Counted from the stretch's first letter, positions 17,131 through 26,617 are shown. The stretch is 64,000 nt of DNA from Methanolinea sp. (GCA_029907345.1 JARYMB010000002.1:1-64000), one strand, 5' to 3'. The notes: generated from the letters alone by a model not told the origin. Program-made: numbers and translations.

Positions 17131-18153
17131 ATGGCGGAACACAGTTACATAGATCTCCGGAAAGAGGTCTGGGAAAGGGGCACCTGCGCGGGTTGCGGGG
17201 CATGCGTGGCTGTATGTCCTGCAGATGCAATCTGCTTCGACGAGCCCGGGGGAGGCCTCCGGCCACGCAATATCGGTTATTGCAAAAAAGAGAACGACGA
17301 GGTGCCCTGCGGTGCCTGCTACGATGCATGTCCGCGGACGGGAGTGGTGATTCCGGAAAAATGGGGGAACTACAGGGAGATACTGTCTGCACGGGCGACA
17401 ATGGAAATACCCGGGAAGCAGGCCGGCGGCGCAGTGACCGCAATCCTCTCCACATTGCTGGAGCAGGGACTGATCGACGGGGTTGTGACCGTTACGGCAG
17501 ACAGGCTGACATTACTTCCCCGCTCGGTTGTCCTTACCACGGCAGGAAAGGTCAGGGAGACTGCAGGGAGCCGGTACAACTGGTGGGTCCCCCTCGTTGC
17601 GGCGCTCAAGACTGCGGTCATCGACATGAAACTGAAGAAAATTGCCATCGTGGGAGTCCCGTGCGTGATCAGGGCGGTACACCAGATAAAGGCAAGCGAC
17701 AATGACCTCCTCAAACCGTTTGGTACACGGATAAGGCTCTCGGTCGGACTCTTCTGCACCGAGACGTTCGATTACCGCATCCTTGTCGGGGATATCCTCG
17801 AAAAAAGGCATAACCTGAAAACAACAGACATACAACGCATCGACGTGCGCGGGAAACTCGAGATCACAACAAGGAAAAAGGAGAAGATTGCCTTCCCCAT
17901 GAGTGACCTGAAAGAGGCAATCCGGCCCGGATGTCATTTTTGCACGGATTTTACCGCCATCCATTCTGACATCTCGGCGGGAGCCGTGGGGAGTCCCCGG
18001 GGATACACGACTCTGATCGTGAGGACCGGGGAAGGTCAGTTCTTCCTTGACGAGGCAATGGCTCTGGGCAGTCTCGAGAGGGGTCCCGATGTTGACCGGG
18101 AAGCAGTCGACAGGCTTGCTGCAGGAAAGATCGACCGCGCCCGTAAGATTTGA
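17131..18153 (+). CDS. F420 hydrogenase/dehydrogenase beta-subunit (FrhB) family protein
   Basis: 340 residues. N-terminal ferredoxin motifs (Cys 19, 22, 25, 29; then CGACYDACP) precede the FrhB N- and C-terminal domains; CHFCTDFTAIHSDISAGAVG is the family cluster/flavin motif. FrhB proteins use FAD and Fe-S clusters to oxidise or reduce coenzyme F420. As the last gene of the glutamate synthase operon it probably supplies electrons from F420H2 to GltB in place of the NAD(P)H subunit GltD. A GTG at 17113 is an alternative start. A T8 run follows the stop. Confidence 0.88.
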   Translation: MAEHSYIDLRKEVWERGTCAGCGACVAVCPADAICFDEPGGGLRPRNIGYCKKENDEVPCGACYDACPRTGVVIPEKWGNYREILSARATMEIPGKQAGGAVTAILSTLLEQGLIDGVVTVTADRLTLLPRSVVLTTAGKVRETAGSRYNWWVPLVAALKTAVIDMKLKKIAIVGVPCVIRAVHQIKASDNDLLKPFGTRIRLSVGLFCTETFDYRILVGDILEKRHNLKTTDIQRIDVRGKLEITTRKKEKIAFPMSDLKEAIRPGCHFCTDFTAIHSDISAGAVGSPRGYTTLIVRTGEGQFFLDEAMALGSLERGPDVDREAVDRLAAGKIDRARKI

Positions 18154-18156
18154 ACC

Positions 18157-18164
18157 TTTTTTTT
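18157..18164 (+). terminator. T8 terminator after the glutamate synthase operon
   Basis: Eight consecutive T residues begin four bases after the stop of the FrhB-like gene. Archaeal RNA polymerase commonly terminates at such T-runs without a hairpin. The next gene starts 60 bases further with its own leader. Confidence 0.5.
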
Positions 18165-18223
18165 GGGGAAGATTTAATGGGAAACAGGGCAAATGTCCTG
18201 ATATTACAGGTGGATTGGGTACT

Positions 18224-18913
18224 ATGAAATCACTATTCCTGATCGCCGGATTCCTCGTATTCATGATCGCTCTTTTGACGGTCAGCGCGGCAGAGGTGCC
18301 TTCTCTCCCGGCTGAAACCGGTATATCCCAGCCGTTGATCCCGCATTCGTTTTACGGCACCATTACTGCGGCAGGGTCACCGGTTCCGGCAGGCGTGCCT
18401 GTCGAAGTCGATGCGCCGGGTATAAGGAAAGGGGTACCCGGAAACCCCGTCTATTCGAATGAGGGAGGGTATGGATCACCGGACCCGTTCAAACCACGCC
18501 TCGCCGCCCAGGGCACGGTGGAGCCCGGCACTGAACTTGCCTTCTTCGTGGGGGGTGTCAGGGCAGAGGTCCGCCCGGCGGGCACGGAAAGCGAATGGCA
18601 GTCTGTTTTTGCATATTCACCCGGAGGAGTAACCAATCTCGACCTCCGCGTTTCTGTCCCTGTCACCCCGGATCCCAATTATCGCATGACAACGGAAGAG
18701 ACATCATCGTCGCAACCTGTGGCGAACACCCCGCACGGGCAGGCGGCACCCTCACAGGAGGTCATGCTCGGTCTTGTTGCAATTCTCGTCATCCTCGCCG
18801 TCATTGCATTTTTCCTGGGAAGAAGGGTTGAAAAGAGGGAGAAGGAGACCGGAGGAGAAGAGGGCTCAACACAAAAAAGTGAAAGTCCTTCCAAAGACGA
18901 AAAACAGGAGTGA
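18224..18913 (+). CDS. Secreted, C-terminally membrane-anchored protein of unknown function
   Basis: 229 residues. A signal peptide (MKSLFLIAGFLVFMIALLTV, cleavage near SAAEV) is followed by a beta-rich domain starting HSFYGTITAAGSPVPAGVPV, which resembles the small archaeal surface domain with a FxGxv..nG..ap.G pattern. A Ser/Thr/Pro linker leads to a C-terminal helix (MLGLVAILVILAVIAFFLG) and a charged Lys/Glu tail. The topology suggests an outer-surface protein anchored near its C-terminus. The ATG at 18224 is preceded by AGGTGG. Function is not known. Confidence 0.75.
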   Translation: MKSLFLIAGFLVFMIALLTVSAAEVPSLPAETGISQPLIPHSFYGTITAAGSPVPAGVPVEVDAPGIRKGVPGNPVYSNEGGYGSPDPFKPRLAAQGTVEPGTELAFFVGGVRAEVRPAGTESEWQSVFAYSPGGVTNLDLRVSVPVTPDPNYRMTTEETSSSQPVANTPHGQAAPSQEVMLGLVAILVILAVIAFFLGRRVEKREKETGGEEGSTQKSESPSKDEKQE

Positions 18914-19071
18914 ACCCGCCTCATCCCATTATTTTAAATAACAGTACCCCTTTTGGTATGAAGTGAACACGATCGGACATTGCGGGTTCGCCGGGACATA
19001 AAAAGGCCCCGGAAGAGACGAAATATCCAAAAAACCACGAATATCCGGTTGCATGGAGAAAAGAGGTAATC

Positions 19072-21447
19072 ATGATGCATAACAGACAAATTGTTTTTTT
19101 GATCTGCATCGTTGGAGTTGCATTCCTGGCGTTCTCCCCGGCACTTGCAGGCCCGGGTGAAGGGGAAAAAGACAGCGCTTTTTTTTCAGGAGCTGGTTTG
19201 AATAATCATTCAATGGCAGGAGACGCCGGGCTGCTCGTGCGACTTGCACCTGCTCCGAATGTGAGCGTTCCCCTGAAATCTGTCACTATTTCACGAGATC
19301 TCGCGCCTGTTTTTTTGGGAAAGGTCAACACGACCGTTTACCGGGGAGACGGTCAGTCTCCCTCGCTTTTTTCTCCGGAAGCGCAGCAGGAGCTTGAAGA
19401 TATCCGCGAAGCCATCAGGAAATACAAGATGGCACCCGCAAACAAGGATTTCAAGGATAGTATTGAACGACTGAAATCACGGAACTCTTCCGGAAACAGG
19501 GAAGGGAAGGATACTGGTGATGATTCACTCGGGCTCATCCCCTCACCGATCGATATCGTCTTCCTTTCGTCGGTTGGATCCTTGGAATCCGGGGGGGATA
19601 CGGTCAGGAGCAGGACGGGAACTCTCCTGCAGGCCACAGGATATGCAACGGGATATGCAACGGCATACGCCCCTGCGACGTTTGATCTCCGGGCGGCAGG
19701 AAAGCTGACACCAGTCAAGGAACAGGGACAATGCGGTGCCTGCTGGGCCTTTGCAACGTACGGATCGCTCGAGTCAACGAACCTGCCCGGTTCTTCGTGG
19801 GATTTTTCCGAGAACAACCTGAAAAATACCCACGGTTTTGACCTTTCTCCCTGCCAGGGTGGAAATTACCTTATGGCTGCCGCTTACCTGTCGCGGTGGG
19901 CGGGACCTGTCAGTGAGACAGCCGATCCCTACCAGGAATCAGGAACGAGGGTTGTCCGGAACGCGCCCGTCCTCCAGCATGTCCAGGAGATATCCTTCCT
20001 CCCGTCGAGGCAGGGGCCGCTTGACAATGGTTACATCAAGCAGGCGATCAGGGATAATGGAGCTGTTTACTCGTCAATCCGCTGGGAAAAATCGTATTAT
20101 TCACCCGGCAGGTATTCCTACTACTATCCCGGGTCGTCCATCCAGAACCATGCCATCGATATCGTGGGATGGGACGATACCTACAGCAGGTTTAACTTCG
20201 CCGTCACGCCACCAGGTGACGGTGCGTTCATCGTGAGGAACAGCTGGGGAGAAGACTGGGGCGAAGGGGGATATTTCTACGTTTCCTATTATGATACGGT
20301 TATCGGAAAGGAACTGATCCAGTTTTTCCCGGAGAAAACATCGGACTATGACCGGATGTACAGCTATGACCCCCTCGGATGGGTCACGAGTGTCGGTGCC
20401 GGGGATGCGACACTCTATGCTGCAAATGTCTTTTCTGCAACAGGAAACGAAGAGCTCCGTGCAGTGAGTTTCTATACGCCGATAAAAGGGACATCGTACG
20501 AGATTGAGATTAGTAAAAATCCATCCGTCGGGCCGAGAGGGCAATTCTCGCAGGTGGTCAGTTCCGGGACGATTCCCTTTGCCGGTTACCACACCGTTGC
20601 CCTGGAAAACCCGGTTGCCCTCGAAAAGGGGGAAAAATTCTCGGTCATTATCAGGCTGACGACACCCGGATACGGGTATCCCCTTGCAGTCGAGTATCCG
20701 ATGAACGGCTACTCGAGCCAGGCGAATGCCCACTCCGGGGAGAGTTACATAAGCAGCGATGGAAAAACATGGACTGACCTTTCACGTGTCGTGCAGAACG
20801 GGAATGCCTGCATCAAGGCATTCACGGTGACAAGGAAGGCGACTGCGACGCCGACGGCGAAACCAACGCCAACGCCAACAGGGACGACGGTTCCTGCACC
20901 AACGCCAACACCCCCCGTTTCGGGGGACAGGAAGGCTCCAACAGTGACCATCGTTTCCCCAGGACTCATGTCTTCGTTTTCCCCGGGAGATACCATTCAG
21001 GTCAGCTGGTCCGCAAGGGACAGCGGAGGAATAGCCTCCGTCCGTGTCGAGTATTCACTGGACGGCGGGAGCTCATGGATACTTCTCCAGGCATCGACCT
21101 CTGAGACAGGCACGTGTTCCTGGAGGGTTCCGGATACATGCCCTGCGAAGGTGACATTGAAGATGACCGCAGTTGACAATGCGGGAAATGCAGCGTCGGT
21201 ATCGCGGGTGATCACCGTGAGGACAGTTGTCGGAAAACCCCAACCGGGGGTTCCCGGGATGAAAACGCCGCCGGTTTTCCAGCGCGAAATGGAGAGTGAA
21301 AATATCCCCGGGCAGGCATATCCACAGGATCTCTCTGCTGACAGGGAAGATTCCTCTCTATTTCCAAAAGTGAGCCCCCCTGTACAGTCCATGGTCAGCC
21401 TGAAAACAGGATCCCAAACAGGAACAACCAGATCGCGGCTTTTCTGA
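19072..21447 (+). CDS. Secreted papain-family (C1) cysteine protease with lectin-like and Ig-like domains
   Basis: 791 residues. Signal peptide at 1-24; a propeptide-like region to about 200; then a C1 peptidase domain with QGQCGACWAF (catalytic Cys about 224), NHAIDIVGW (His about 360) and VRNSWGEDWGEGGYF (Asn about 390). A beta-sandwich of the lectin_like type follows (about 420-590), a Thr/Pro linker (TPTAKPTPTPTG), and an Ig-like domain ending in TAVDNAGNA. The catalytic triad is complete, so an active extracellular protease is likely. AGAGGT precedes the ATG. Confidence 0.9.
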   Translation: MMHNRQIVFLICIVGVAFLAFSPALAGPGEGEKDSAFFSGAGLNNHSMAGDAGLLVRLAPAPNVSVPLKSVTISRDLAPVFLGKVNTTVYRGDGQSPSLFSPEAQQELEDIREAIRKYKMAPANKDFKDSIERLKSRNSSGNREGKDTGDDSLGLIPSPIDIVFLSSVGSLESGGDTVRSRTGTLLQATGYATGYATAYAPATFDLRAAGKLTPVKEQGQCGACWAFATYGSLESTNLPGSSWDFSENNLKNTHGFDLSPCQGGNYLMAAAYLSRWAGPVSETADPYQESGTRVVRNAPVLQHVQEISFLPSRQGPLDNGYIKQAIRDNGAVYSSIRWEKSYYSPGRYSYYYPGSSIQNHAIDIVGWDDTYSRFNFAVTPPGDGAFIVRNSWGEDWGEGGYFYVSYYDTVIGKELIQFFPEKTSDYDRMYSYDPLGWVTSVGAGDATLYAANVFSATGNEELRAVSFYTPIKGTSYEIEISKNPSVGPRGQFSQVVSSGTIPFAGYHTVALENPVALEKGEKFSVIIRLTTPGYGYPLAVEYPMNGYSSQANAHSGESYISSDGKTWTDLSRVVQNGNACIKAFTVTRKATATPTAKPTPTPTGTTVPAPTPTPPVSGDRKAPTVTIVSPGLMSSFSPGDTIQVSWSARDSGGIASVRVEYSLDGGSSWILLQASTSETGTCSWRVPDTCPAKVTLKMTAVDNAGNAASVSRVITVRTVVGKPQPGVPGMKTPPVFQREMESENIPGQAYPQDLSADREDSSLFPKVSPPVQSMVSLKTGSQTGTTRSRLF

Positions 21448-21554
21448 CCATCAACCCCTGTGTGCTGCTGAGAGAAAGACCGCCTCCTTATTTTTGATAC
21501 CGGTTACCGGATGATCACCCTAATAAGAGAAAAAAGAGAACATGGGACAGGGTC

Positions 21555-22547
21555 ATGAAAGGTAACCTGCTTCCTGCCGGAGGCTGCACTATATGCCAGC
21601 AGGGCGCAAAAATGGTCCTCTTCATCACCGGAAGGTGTTCCCGCACGTGCTGGTACTGCCCGCTCTCCGCTCAGAGGAAAGGCAGGGACGACATTTACGC
21701 CAATGAAAAAAAGATAGAGACGGTCCACGATGCAATCGCTGTCGCGCGCACGATGGATGCTCTGGGCACGGGGGTGACGGGCGGAGAACCCCTCCTCGTC
21801 ATCGGGAGGGTCCGGGAGTTCTGCCTGGGACTCAAAAAGGAGTTCGGGGAGGATCACCACATTCACCTCTACACGGGCTGTGCCCCGCGGAGGGATGAAC
21901 TCGGGTTACTCCTCGGGCTCGTGGACGAGATACGCATGCACCCGCCGCAGGACGAGTGGCAGCGGATTGGGGAGAGTGCATTTCTTCATTCTGTCACTCT
22001 CGCCCGGGAAATGGGCTTTTCGGCGGGCTTTGAGGTCCCGGCCCTCCCGGGTATCGAAGGGCTGCGTGATGCGCTTTCTGCACTCGACTTCCTCAACATC
22101 AACGAACTCGAGTGGGGCGAGACCAATGCGGATGCCATGCGGGAGAGGGGGATGGGACTTGCCGATGGCCTCCATAATGCAGTATCGGGGGCCCGTATCT
22201 GGGCTGCCCCCCTCCTTGGTCACCAAAAGGTTCACTGGTGCTCCTCGCAGTTCAAGGATTCGGTCCAGCTCCGGAAGAGGCTGATCCGGATCGCCCGGAA
22301 CACCGCCCGGCCCTTCGACCATGTCACGGAAGACGGAACAATCATCTACGGTGTCATCAGGGATAGGGGCAGGGTTCCCCAGATCCTCTCCCGGCTTGAC
22401 AGGGAGATGTACGAGGTCAGGGATGGAGAGATCGAGACCCTCTGGTGGATCGTTTCGGAATATTCAGGCGAAATTGGAGGAGAAAAGTGCATCATCGAGA
22501 GGTACCCGGACAGGGGAATCATCGTGGAGGTGACTCCCGTTCCATGA
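21555..22547 (+). CDS. Radical SAM protein, COG2108 type (PFL-activase related)
   Basis: 330 residues. GRCSRTCWYC (Cys 28, 32, 35) is the radical SAM cluster motif CX3CX2C, GVTGGEPLL the SAM-binding GGEP motif. A preceding CTIC (11, 14) is a further Cys pair. The sequence resembles the archaeal group annotated as related to pyruvate formate-lyase activating enzyme; its substrate is unknown. The stop overlaps the cis-prenyltransferase start (ATGA), so the two are coupled. Confidence 0.85.
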   Translation: MKGNLLPAGGCTICQQGAKMVLFITGRCSRTCWYCPLSAQRKGRDDIYANEKKIETVHDAIAVARTMDALGTGVTGGEPLLVIGRVREFCLGLKKEFGEDHHIHLYTGCAPRRDELGLLLGLVDEIRMHPPQDEWQRIGESAFLHSVTLAREMGFSAGFEVPALPGIEGLRDALSALDFLNINELEWGETNADAMRERGMGLADGLHNAVSGARIWAAPLLGHQKVHWCSSQFKDSVQLRKRLIRIARNTARPFDHVTEDGTIIYGVIRDRGRVPQILSRLDREMYEVRDGEIETLWWIVSEYSGEIGGEKCIIERYPDRGIIVEVTPVP

Positions 22548-23317
22548 TAGAGGATGCCATTCTCTCCTTGTACGAGAGAATTCTCCGTATGCAGTGCAGG
22601 CACGTACCGTCGCACATCGCCATCATCCAGGACGGGAACCGGAGGTTTGCAAGGACCCGCAACCTGCCCCGCTCGGAAGGTCACCGGGCAGGGGCAAACA
22701 GGACCGAGGAGATGCTTGACTGGGCCAGAGAACTCGGGATCAGGCACATCACGCTGTATTCTTTCTCCACGGAGAATTTCAACCGGGATTCGGATGAAGT
22801 CCAGGACCTCTTCTGCCTTTTTCGGGATAAACTCGACAAGGTCATTTCAGATCCCCGCGTGCACGGGGATGGTATCCGCGTCCAGGTGGTGGGGGACAGG
22901 GCACTCCTCCCCTCGGATCTCCAGGAAGCAATCGCCAGGGCCGAGGAAGCGACAAAGCACTACGATAAATACTTTTTAAACGTGGCCCTTGCGTACGGCG
23001 GTAGGAACGAGATTGTCAGGGCAGCACAGCGCATCATCGGGGGAGTATCCCGGGGAGAGGTTTCCCTGCAGGATATAACCCCGGAATTCGTGGAATCGCA
23101 GCTCCACGAGGGGCAGAACATCCCCCCTGTCGACCTCATCATCCGGACAGGAAACGAATACAGGACATCGAATTTCCTGCCGTGGCTTGCAAACGGTCAT
23201 GAGAGCGCGGTTTATTTCTGTGCCCCCTACTGGCCGCGGTTCCGCAAGATCGACCTCCTGCGCGCGATACGCACGTATTCGCAGCGGATCGATGCCATGG
23301 GGAAGGCGTCCTGTTAA
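22544..23317 (+). CDS. uppS: cis-Prenyltransferase (polyprenyl diphosphate synthase), catalytic-type
   Basis: 257 residues. HIAIIQDGNRRFAR carries the catalytic Asp (30) and the diphosphate-binding Arg; SEGHRAGA and the YSFSTENFNR stretch are also diagnostic of UppS. It elongates isoprenyl diphosphates to the long polyprenyl carriers used in archaeal glycosylation. At the C-terminus, where homodimeric enzymes end with RxG (RRFGG in E. coli), it has DAMGK, so the conserved Arg is missing. The start overlaps the radical SAM stop; the larger ORF reading into that gene was rejected. Confidence 0.92.
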   Translation: MIEDAILSLYERILRMQCRHVPSHIAIIQDGNRRFARTRNLPRSEGHRAGANRTEEMLDWARELGIRHITLYSFSTENFNRDSDEVQDLFCLFRDKLDKVISDPRVHGDGIRVQVVGDRALLPSDLQEAIARAEEATKHYDKYFLNVALAYGGRNEIVRAAQRIIGGVSRGEVSLQDITPEFVESQLHEGQNIPPVDLIIRTGNEYRTSNFLPWLANGHESAVYFCAPYWPRFRKIDLLRAIRTYSQRIDAMGKASC

Positions 23318-23581
23318 AAAACCTGTTTTGCATTGGAACGCACAGGGGGATTTCCCAACCGTGTACCCGGCCGCATATCCGGAGAACCGGTTGTTATGAC
23401 AATGGCACCGCCAGTTCCATTCGTAATACCCGGAGGCCTGATGAAAATGACGTCGTTTTTCAGAGGCCCCGCCCCGTCACCTGTATCAGAAACTTTCATC
23501 CCGAAAGCGTGTTTGTACAATCCATCGCTGTCTTTTCCGTCTCGTTTGATTGTTTTTCGGGCAACCAGAACGGGGGCCGGG

Positions 23582-24226
23582 TCAACGTCCGAACCGGCGC
23601 ATCCTCGACTGGTAATCGCGCAGTGCCCTGAGAAAATCGGTTTTCCGGAAGAGTGACCAGTTCACGTCGGAGAAGAAGAGCTCGGAATAGACCGACTGCC
23701 AGATGAGAAAATCCGTCAGGTGACTCCCGCCCGTCTTGATGACGAGGTCAGGAGTGTAGCGGAAAGTGAGGTGTTCCTCGATCGTGTGTTCATTGACCTG
23801 GTCGGGAGGAATTCCTTTGCCTGCAATCCGGCGGATGCATTCGGTGATCTCCTCGCGCCCGCTCTTCCCGATTGCGACATGGACGTTCATGCCCGAGCCG
23901 GCAACTTCGGTCTTATCCCCGTAGTGGAGCGTCAGCCGTGCAAACCGCGAGATATCCCGGATGCCGGGAAGCAGGGGCCCGATTTCATCCGGGTCATTCG
24001 TGCTGATATGGAACGTGACTCCCCGGATCACGCAGTTCTCTTCATCTCCCCGCGCCCGGTCTCTTTTTTGACCGATCGTATCCGAGGTCTCGATGCACCA
24101 GCGGCAAACCTCCGTGAGCTTTTCAGGTGCTTCCTTCTGTTCCTCCCCCGTGATCATGAAGCATACATGGGCAGGGAGTATGCGAAGCCCGCCGATGAGG
24201 TGCCTCTCGTAGAGCCAGTGAATCAT
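23582..24226 (-). CDS. cis-Prenyltransferase paralogue without catalytic Asp (NgBR-like candidate)
   Basis: 214 residues, clearly homologous to the UppS at 22544-23317: WLYERHLIGG and LPAHVCFMITGEEQ align with SLYERILRM and VPSHIAIIQDGNR, and the C-terminal DLVIKTGGSHLTDFLIWQS matches DLIIRTGNEYRTSNFLPW. The catalytic DGN has become TGE (Thr 26), so it is unlikely to be active alone. It keeps the C-terminal RFG (RxG) that the other paralogue lacks. It starts inside the polX stop (ATGA overlap). Confidence 0.85.
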   Translation of the reverse strand: MIHWLYERHLIGGLRILPAHVCFMITGEEQKEAPEKLTEVCRWCIETSDTIGQKRDRARGDEENCVIRGVTFHISTNDPDEIGPLLPGIRDISRFARLTLHYGDKTEVAGSGMNVHVAIGKSGREEITECIRRIAGKGIPPDQVNEHTIEEHLTFRYTPDLVIKTGGSHLTDFLIWQSVYSELFFSDVNWSLFRKTDFLRALRDYQSRMRRFGR

Positions 24227-25905
24227 GATGCCCACTCCAGGAGGTCCTTTTGTTCCATGCAGTTGAGGAGAGTCCCGGGAGTCGCCCATCCCCGCCGGCA
24301 GATACCGATACCGTACCGGATCCAGCCGAGTTCCGAAGCGTCATGGGCATCGGTGCCGAGGGCAACCTTCACGCCACGGTCAACAGCCTCCCTGATGGCA
24401 GTGTCATCAATGTCCATCCGGTAGGGGGAAGCGTTGCATTCCAGTGCCTTCCCGTGTGTGGCCGCCGCTTCGATGACCCTGTGGATGTCGATGGCAAAGG
24501 GCTCCCGTTCCCCGATCAGACGGCCGGTCGGGTGACCGAGGATGTCGATATGTTCGTTCTCGAGAGCAGTGATCACCCGCCGGGTCATGACATCCTGGTC
24601 CTGGGAGAATCCCGAATGGACCGATCCCACGACGATGTCGAGGTCAGCAAGGACGCGTGACGGCAGGCCGGGAGTCCCGTCTGCAAGGATGTCGACTTCT
24701 ATCCCGTGCAGAACCTGGCAGGAGGAGGATCGGTTGGCAATCTCGATCTCGTGTGCCTGCTTTCGGATTGCTTCCTCGTCGAGTCCATGGGCGATCCCGA
24801 GGCTCGCGGAATGGTCCGTGCAGAGGATATACGCGTAGCCGAGACTTTCGCCGGCCCTTGCCAACCCCTCAATATCCATGTGCCCGTCGCTCCACGTGCT
24901 GTGGACGTGGAGGTCTCCCCGGATCTCCTTCTCATCGACGAGCCGGGGGAGGGTATGGGAGAATGCCGCCTGTATCTCTCCCCAGTCTTCCCGGAGTTCG
25001 GGAACGATGTAGTCCATCCCGAGGAACGAGAAGATCTCCTCTTCCCGGGCAAAGGAGTGGACCTTGCCCCGGCCCGCATCTTCGATCCCGTACTCGTTGA
25101 GCTTGAGGCCCCTTTCGAGCGCGATCTCCCGAAGGCGGATGTTGAATGCCTTCGAACCCGTGAGGTAGAGGAGCATTGCCCCGCACCTGTTCCGCTCGAT
25201 GAACCGCACGTCGATGCGGGTTTTTTTGAACCGGAACGAGGTTTTCTTGTCTCCCTCGTCGATGACTTCCTCTGCAATCTGCCGGATGCGGGAATTGACG
25301 GACGGGGGAGAATCCACGGTGACGATGTCGATATCGCCAATGGTGCTCTTTTTCCGGCGGTAACTCCCGGCCACAACGAAAGTGCCTTCTGCAAACACGC
25401 CCCTGATACCTTCTATCACCTGGTCGGCAAAAAGCCGTGTCATCCTTGCCCGGGGCTGGCGGTAGTTTTCAATTGCCTCGAGGAATGCCTCTTCCTTCCG
25501 GGGGCCAAATCCCCTCACTGCCCGAATCCTGTGACCCCGTGCAGCACGTTCGAGGTCATCGATGCTCTGGATGCCGAGTTTCTTCCAGAGGGTCTTGATC
25601 GTCTTTGGTCCGACGCCATCGAGGGCAAGCATTTCGACGAGAGAGGCGGGTACTGATGACCGGGCCTCCTCGAGTTCATGGAATGTCCCGGTCGCGATGA
25701 TCTCCCTGACCTTCTTTGCAATAGCAGTCCCAATCCCGGGTACCGCCTCGAGCTCCTCCGGGGAGAGTGTCCCGACCGGGACACCGAGCCGCCCGATGCT
25801 CTCTGCCGCACGCCGGTATGCCCGGACCTTGAAGGGGTTTTCATCGAGGATCTCGAGAATATCACCCATGAGGTTGAGCTTTTCTGCGACCTCCCTGTTT
25901 GACAT
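24223..25905 (-). CDS. polX: DNA polymerase X with PHP exonuclease domain
   Basis: 560 residues in the PolX order. An N-terminal HhH domain (NPFKVRAYRRAAESIGRL; VPGIGTAIAKKV) and a second HhH (LDGVGPKTIKTLWKKLG) lead to the family X nucleotidyltransferase core (VVAGSYRRKKSTIGDIDIV with the metal Asp pair; TRIDVRF third Asp). The C-terminal PHP domain starts GDLHVHSTWSDGHMDIEG. It is expected to fill gaps and trim 3' ends in base-excision repair. Length matches bacterial and archaeal PolX. The downstream cis-prenyltransferase-like gene is translationally coupled. Confidence 0.95.
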   Translation of the reverse strand: MSNREVAEKLNLMGDILEILDENPFKVRAYRRAAESIGRLGVPVGTLSPEELEAVPGIGTAIAKKVREIIATGTFHELEEARSSVPASLVEMLALDGVGPKTIKTLWKKLGIQSIDDLERAARGHRIRAVRGFGPRKEEAFLEAIENYRQPRARMTRLFADQVIEGIRGVFAEGTFVVAGSYRRKKSTIGDIDIVTVDSPPSVNSRIRQIAEEVIDEGDKKTSFRFKKTRIDVRFIERNRCGAMLLYLTGSKAFNIRLREIALERGLKLNEYGIEDAGRGKVHSFAREEEIFSFLGMDYIVPELREDWGEIQAAFSHTLPRLVDEKEIRGDLHVHSTWSDGHMDIEGLARAGESLGYAYILCTDHSASLGIAHGLDEEAIRKQAHEIEIANRSSSCQVLHGIEVDILADGTPGLPSRVLADLDIVVGSVHSGFSQDQDVMTRRVITALENEHIDILGHPTGRLIGEREPFAIDIHRVIEAAATHGKALECNASPYRMDIDDTAIREAVDRGVKVALGTDAHDASELGWIRYGIGICRRGWATPGTLLNCMEQKDLLEWAS

Positions 25906-26039
25906 CTCCGGATTCAGCCAGGCACCCCCCGGTTCACCAGATCATCATATCCCCGAATCTACATAGTCATTCGCTTTTTGAGAGGAGGAAAACGGGAAAG
26001 GAATCCTTCTAAAAATAGGGACAAAAAAGGATGGAGGTA

Positions 26040-26600
26040 TCAGATATGCTGGTCGATATCCTTGAGGAGTTGCTTGATATCGATCCAGATGATGAGTTCG
26101 TTGACGGCCTTGTCGGTATCCTTCTCCTTGATGGACTTCTTGATGATCCCGAGGATGGACATATCCTCCCCGATCTCTGATGCAGACTTGGTGTCTACGT
26201 CCTTGAAGTCGAATGTCGAGACCGAGAGGACATCGTCGACCATGATCCCGATCTTGGACTTGGTATTCTTCTCGTCGAGGACGATGATACGGCTGTTCTC
26301 TTCGGGCTGGGTGGACTCGTCGGTGATATGGAGTCTCTGCTTGAGGTCAACGATGGTGGTGATCTCGCCGCGGAGGTCGATGATCCCCTTGACGTAGGGA
26401 GGGGTGTTGGGCAGTTTGGTGATCGTCGTGTATTCGACGACCTCCTTGACATCGAAGAGGTCGATGGCGAAATGTTCCTTCCCGAGGAGGAACTCGACGA
26501 CCTGGAGGGTACCGGAACTCCCTCCGGCACCCGCTACAACCTTTTTCCCCGCCGGTGCGGCTGGTTTCTCCATGGTTTCCCCGCTCTCTTTTGCAGTCAT
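26040..26600 (-). CDS. cheW: Chemotaxis coupling protein CheW (first copy)
   Basis: 186 residues with an N-terminal extension of about 30 residues rich in Ala/Gly/Lys before the CheW SH3-like fold (LQVVEFLLGKEHFAIDLFDVKEV, PYVKGIIDLRGEITTIVDLK). CheW links methyl-accepting proteins to CheA. It lies 17 bases after the large MCP gene and is co-transcribed with it. A second CheW is at 31595-32077; the two probably serve different receptors. Confidence 0.95.
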   Translation of the reverse strand: MTAKESGETMEKPAAPAGKKVVAGAGGSSGTLQVVEFLLGKEHFAIDLFDVKEVVEYTTITKLPNTPPYVKGIIDLRGEITTIVDLKQRLHITDESTQPEENSRIIVLDEKNTKSKIGIMVDDVLSVSTFDFKDVDTKSASEIGEDMSILGIIKKSIKEKDTDKAVNELIIWIDIKQLLKDIDQHI

Positions 26601-26617
26601 GGTCGTTACCCCGCCCG

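Noticed and set aside
19625-19675. Short direct repeat (GGATATGCAACGG-like) in the protease gene
   Set aside because: It encodes a short GYAT-type repeat within the propeptide and shows no mobile or CRISPR character.
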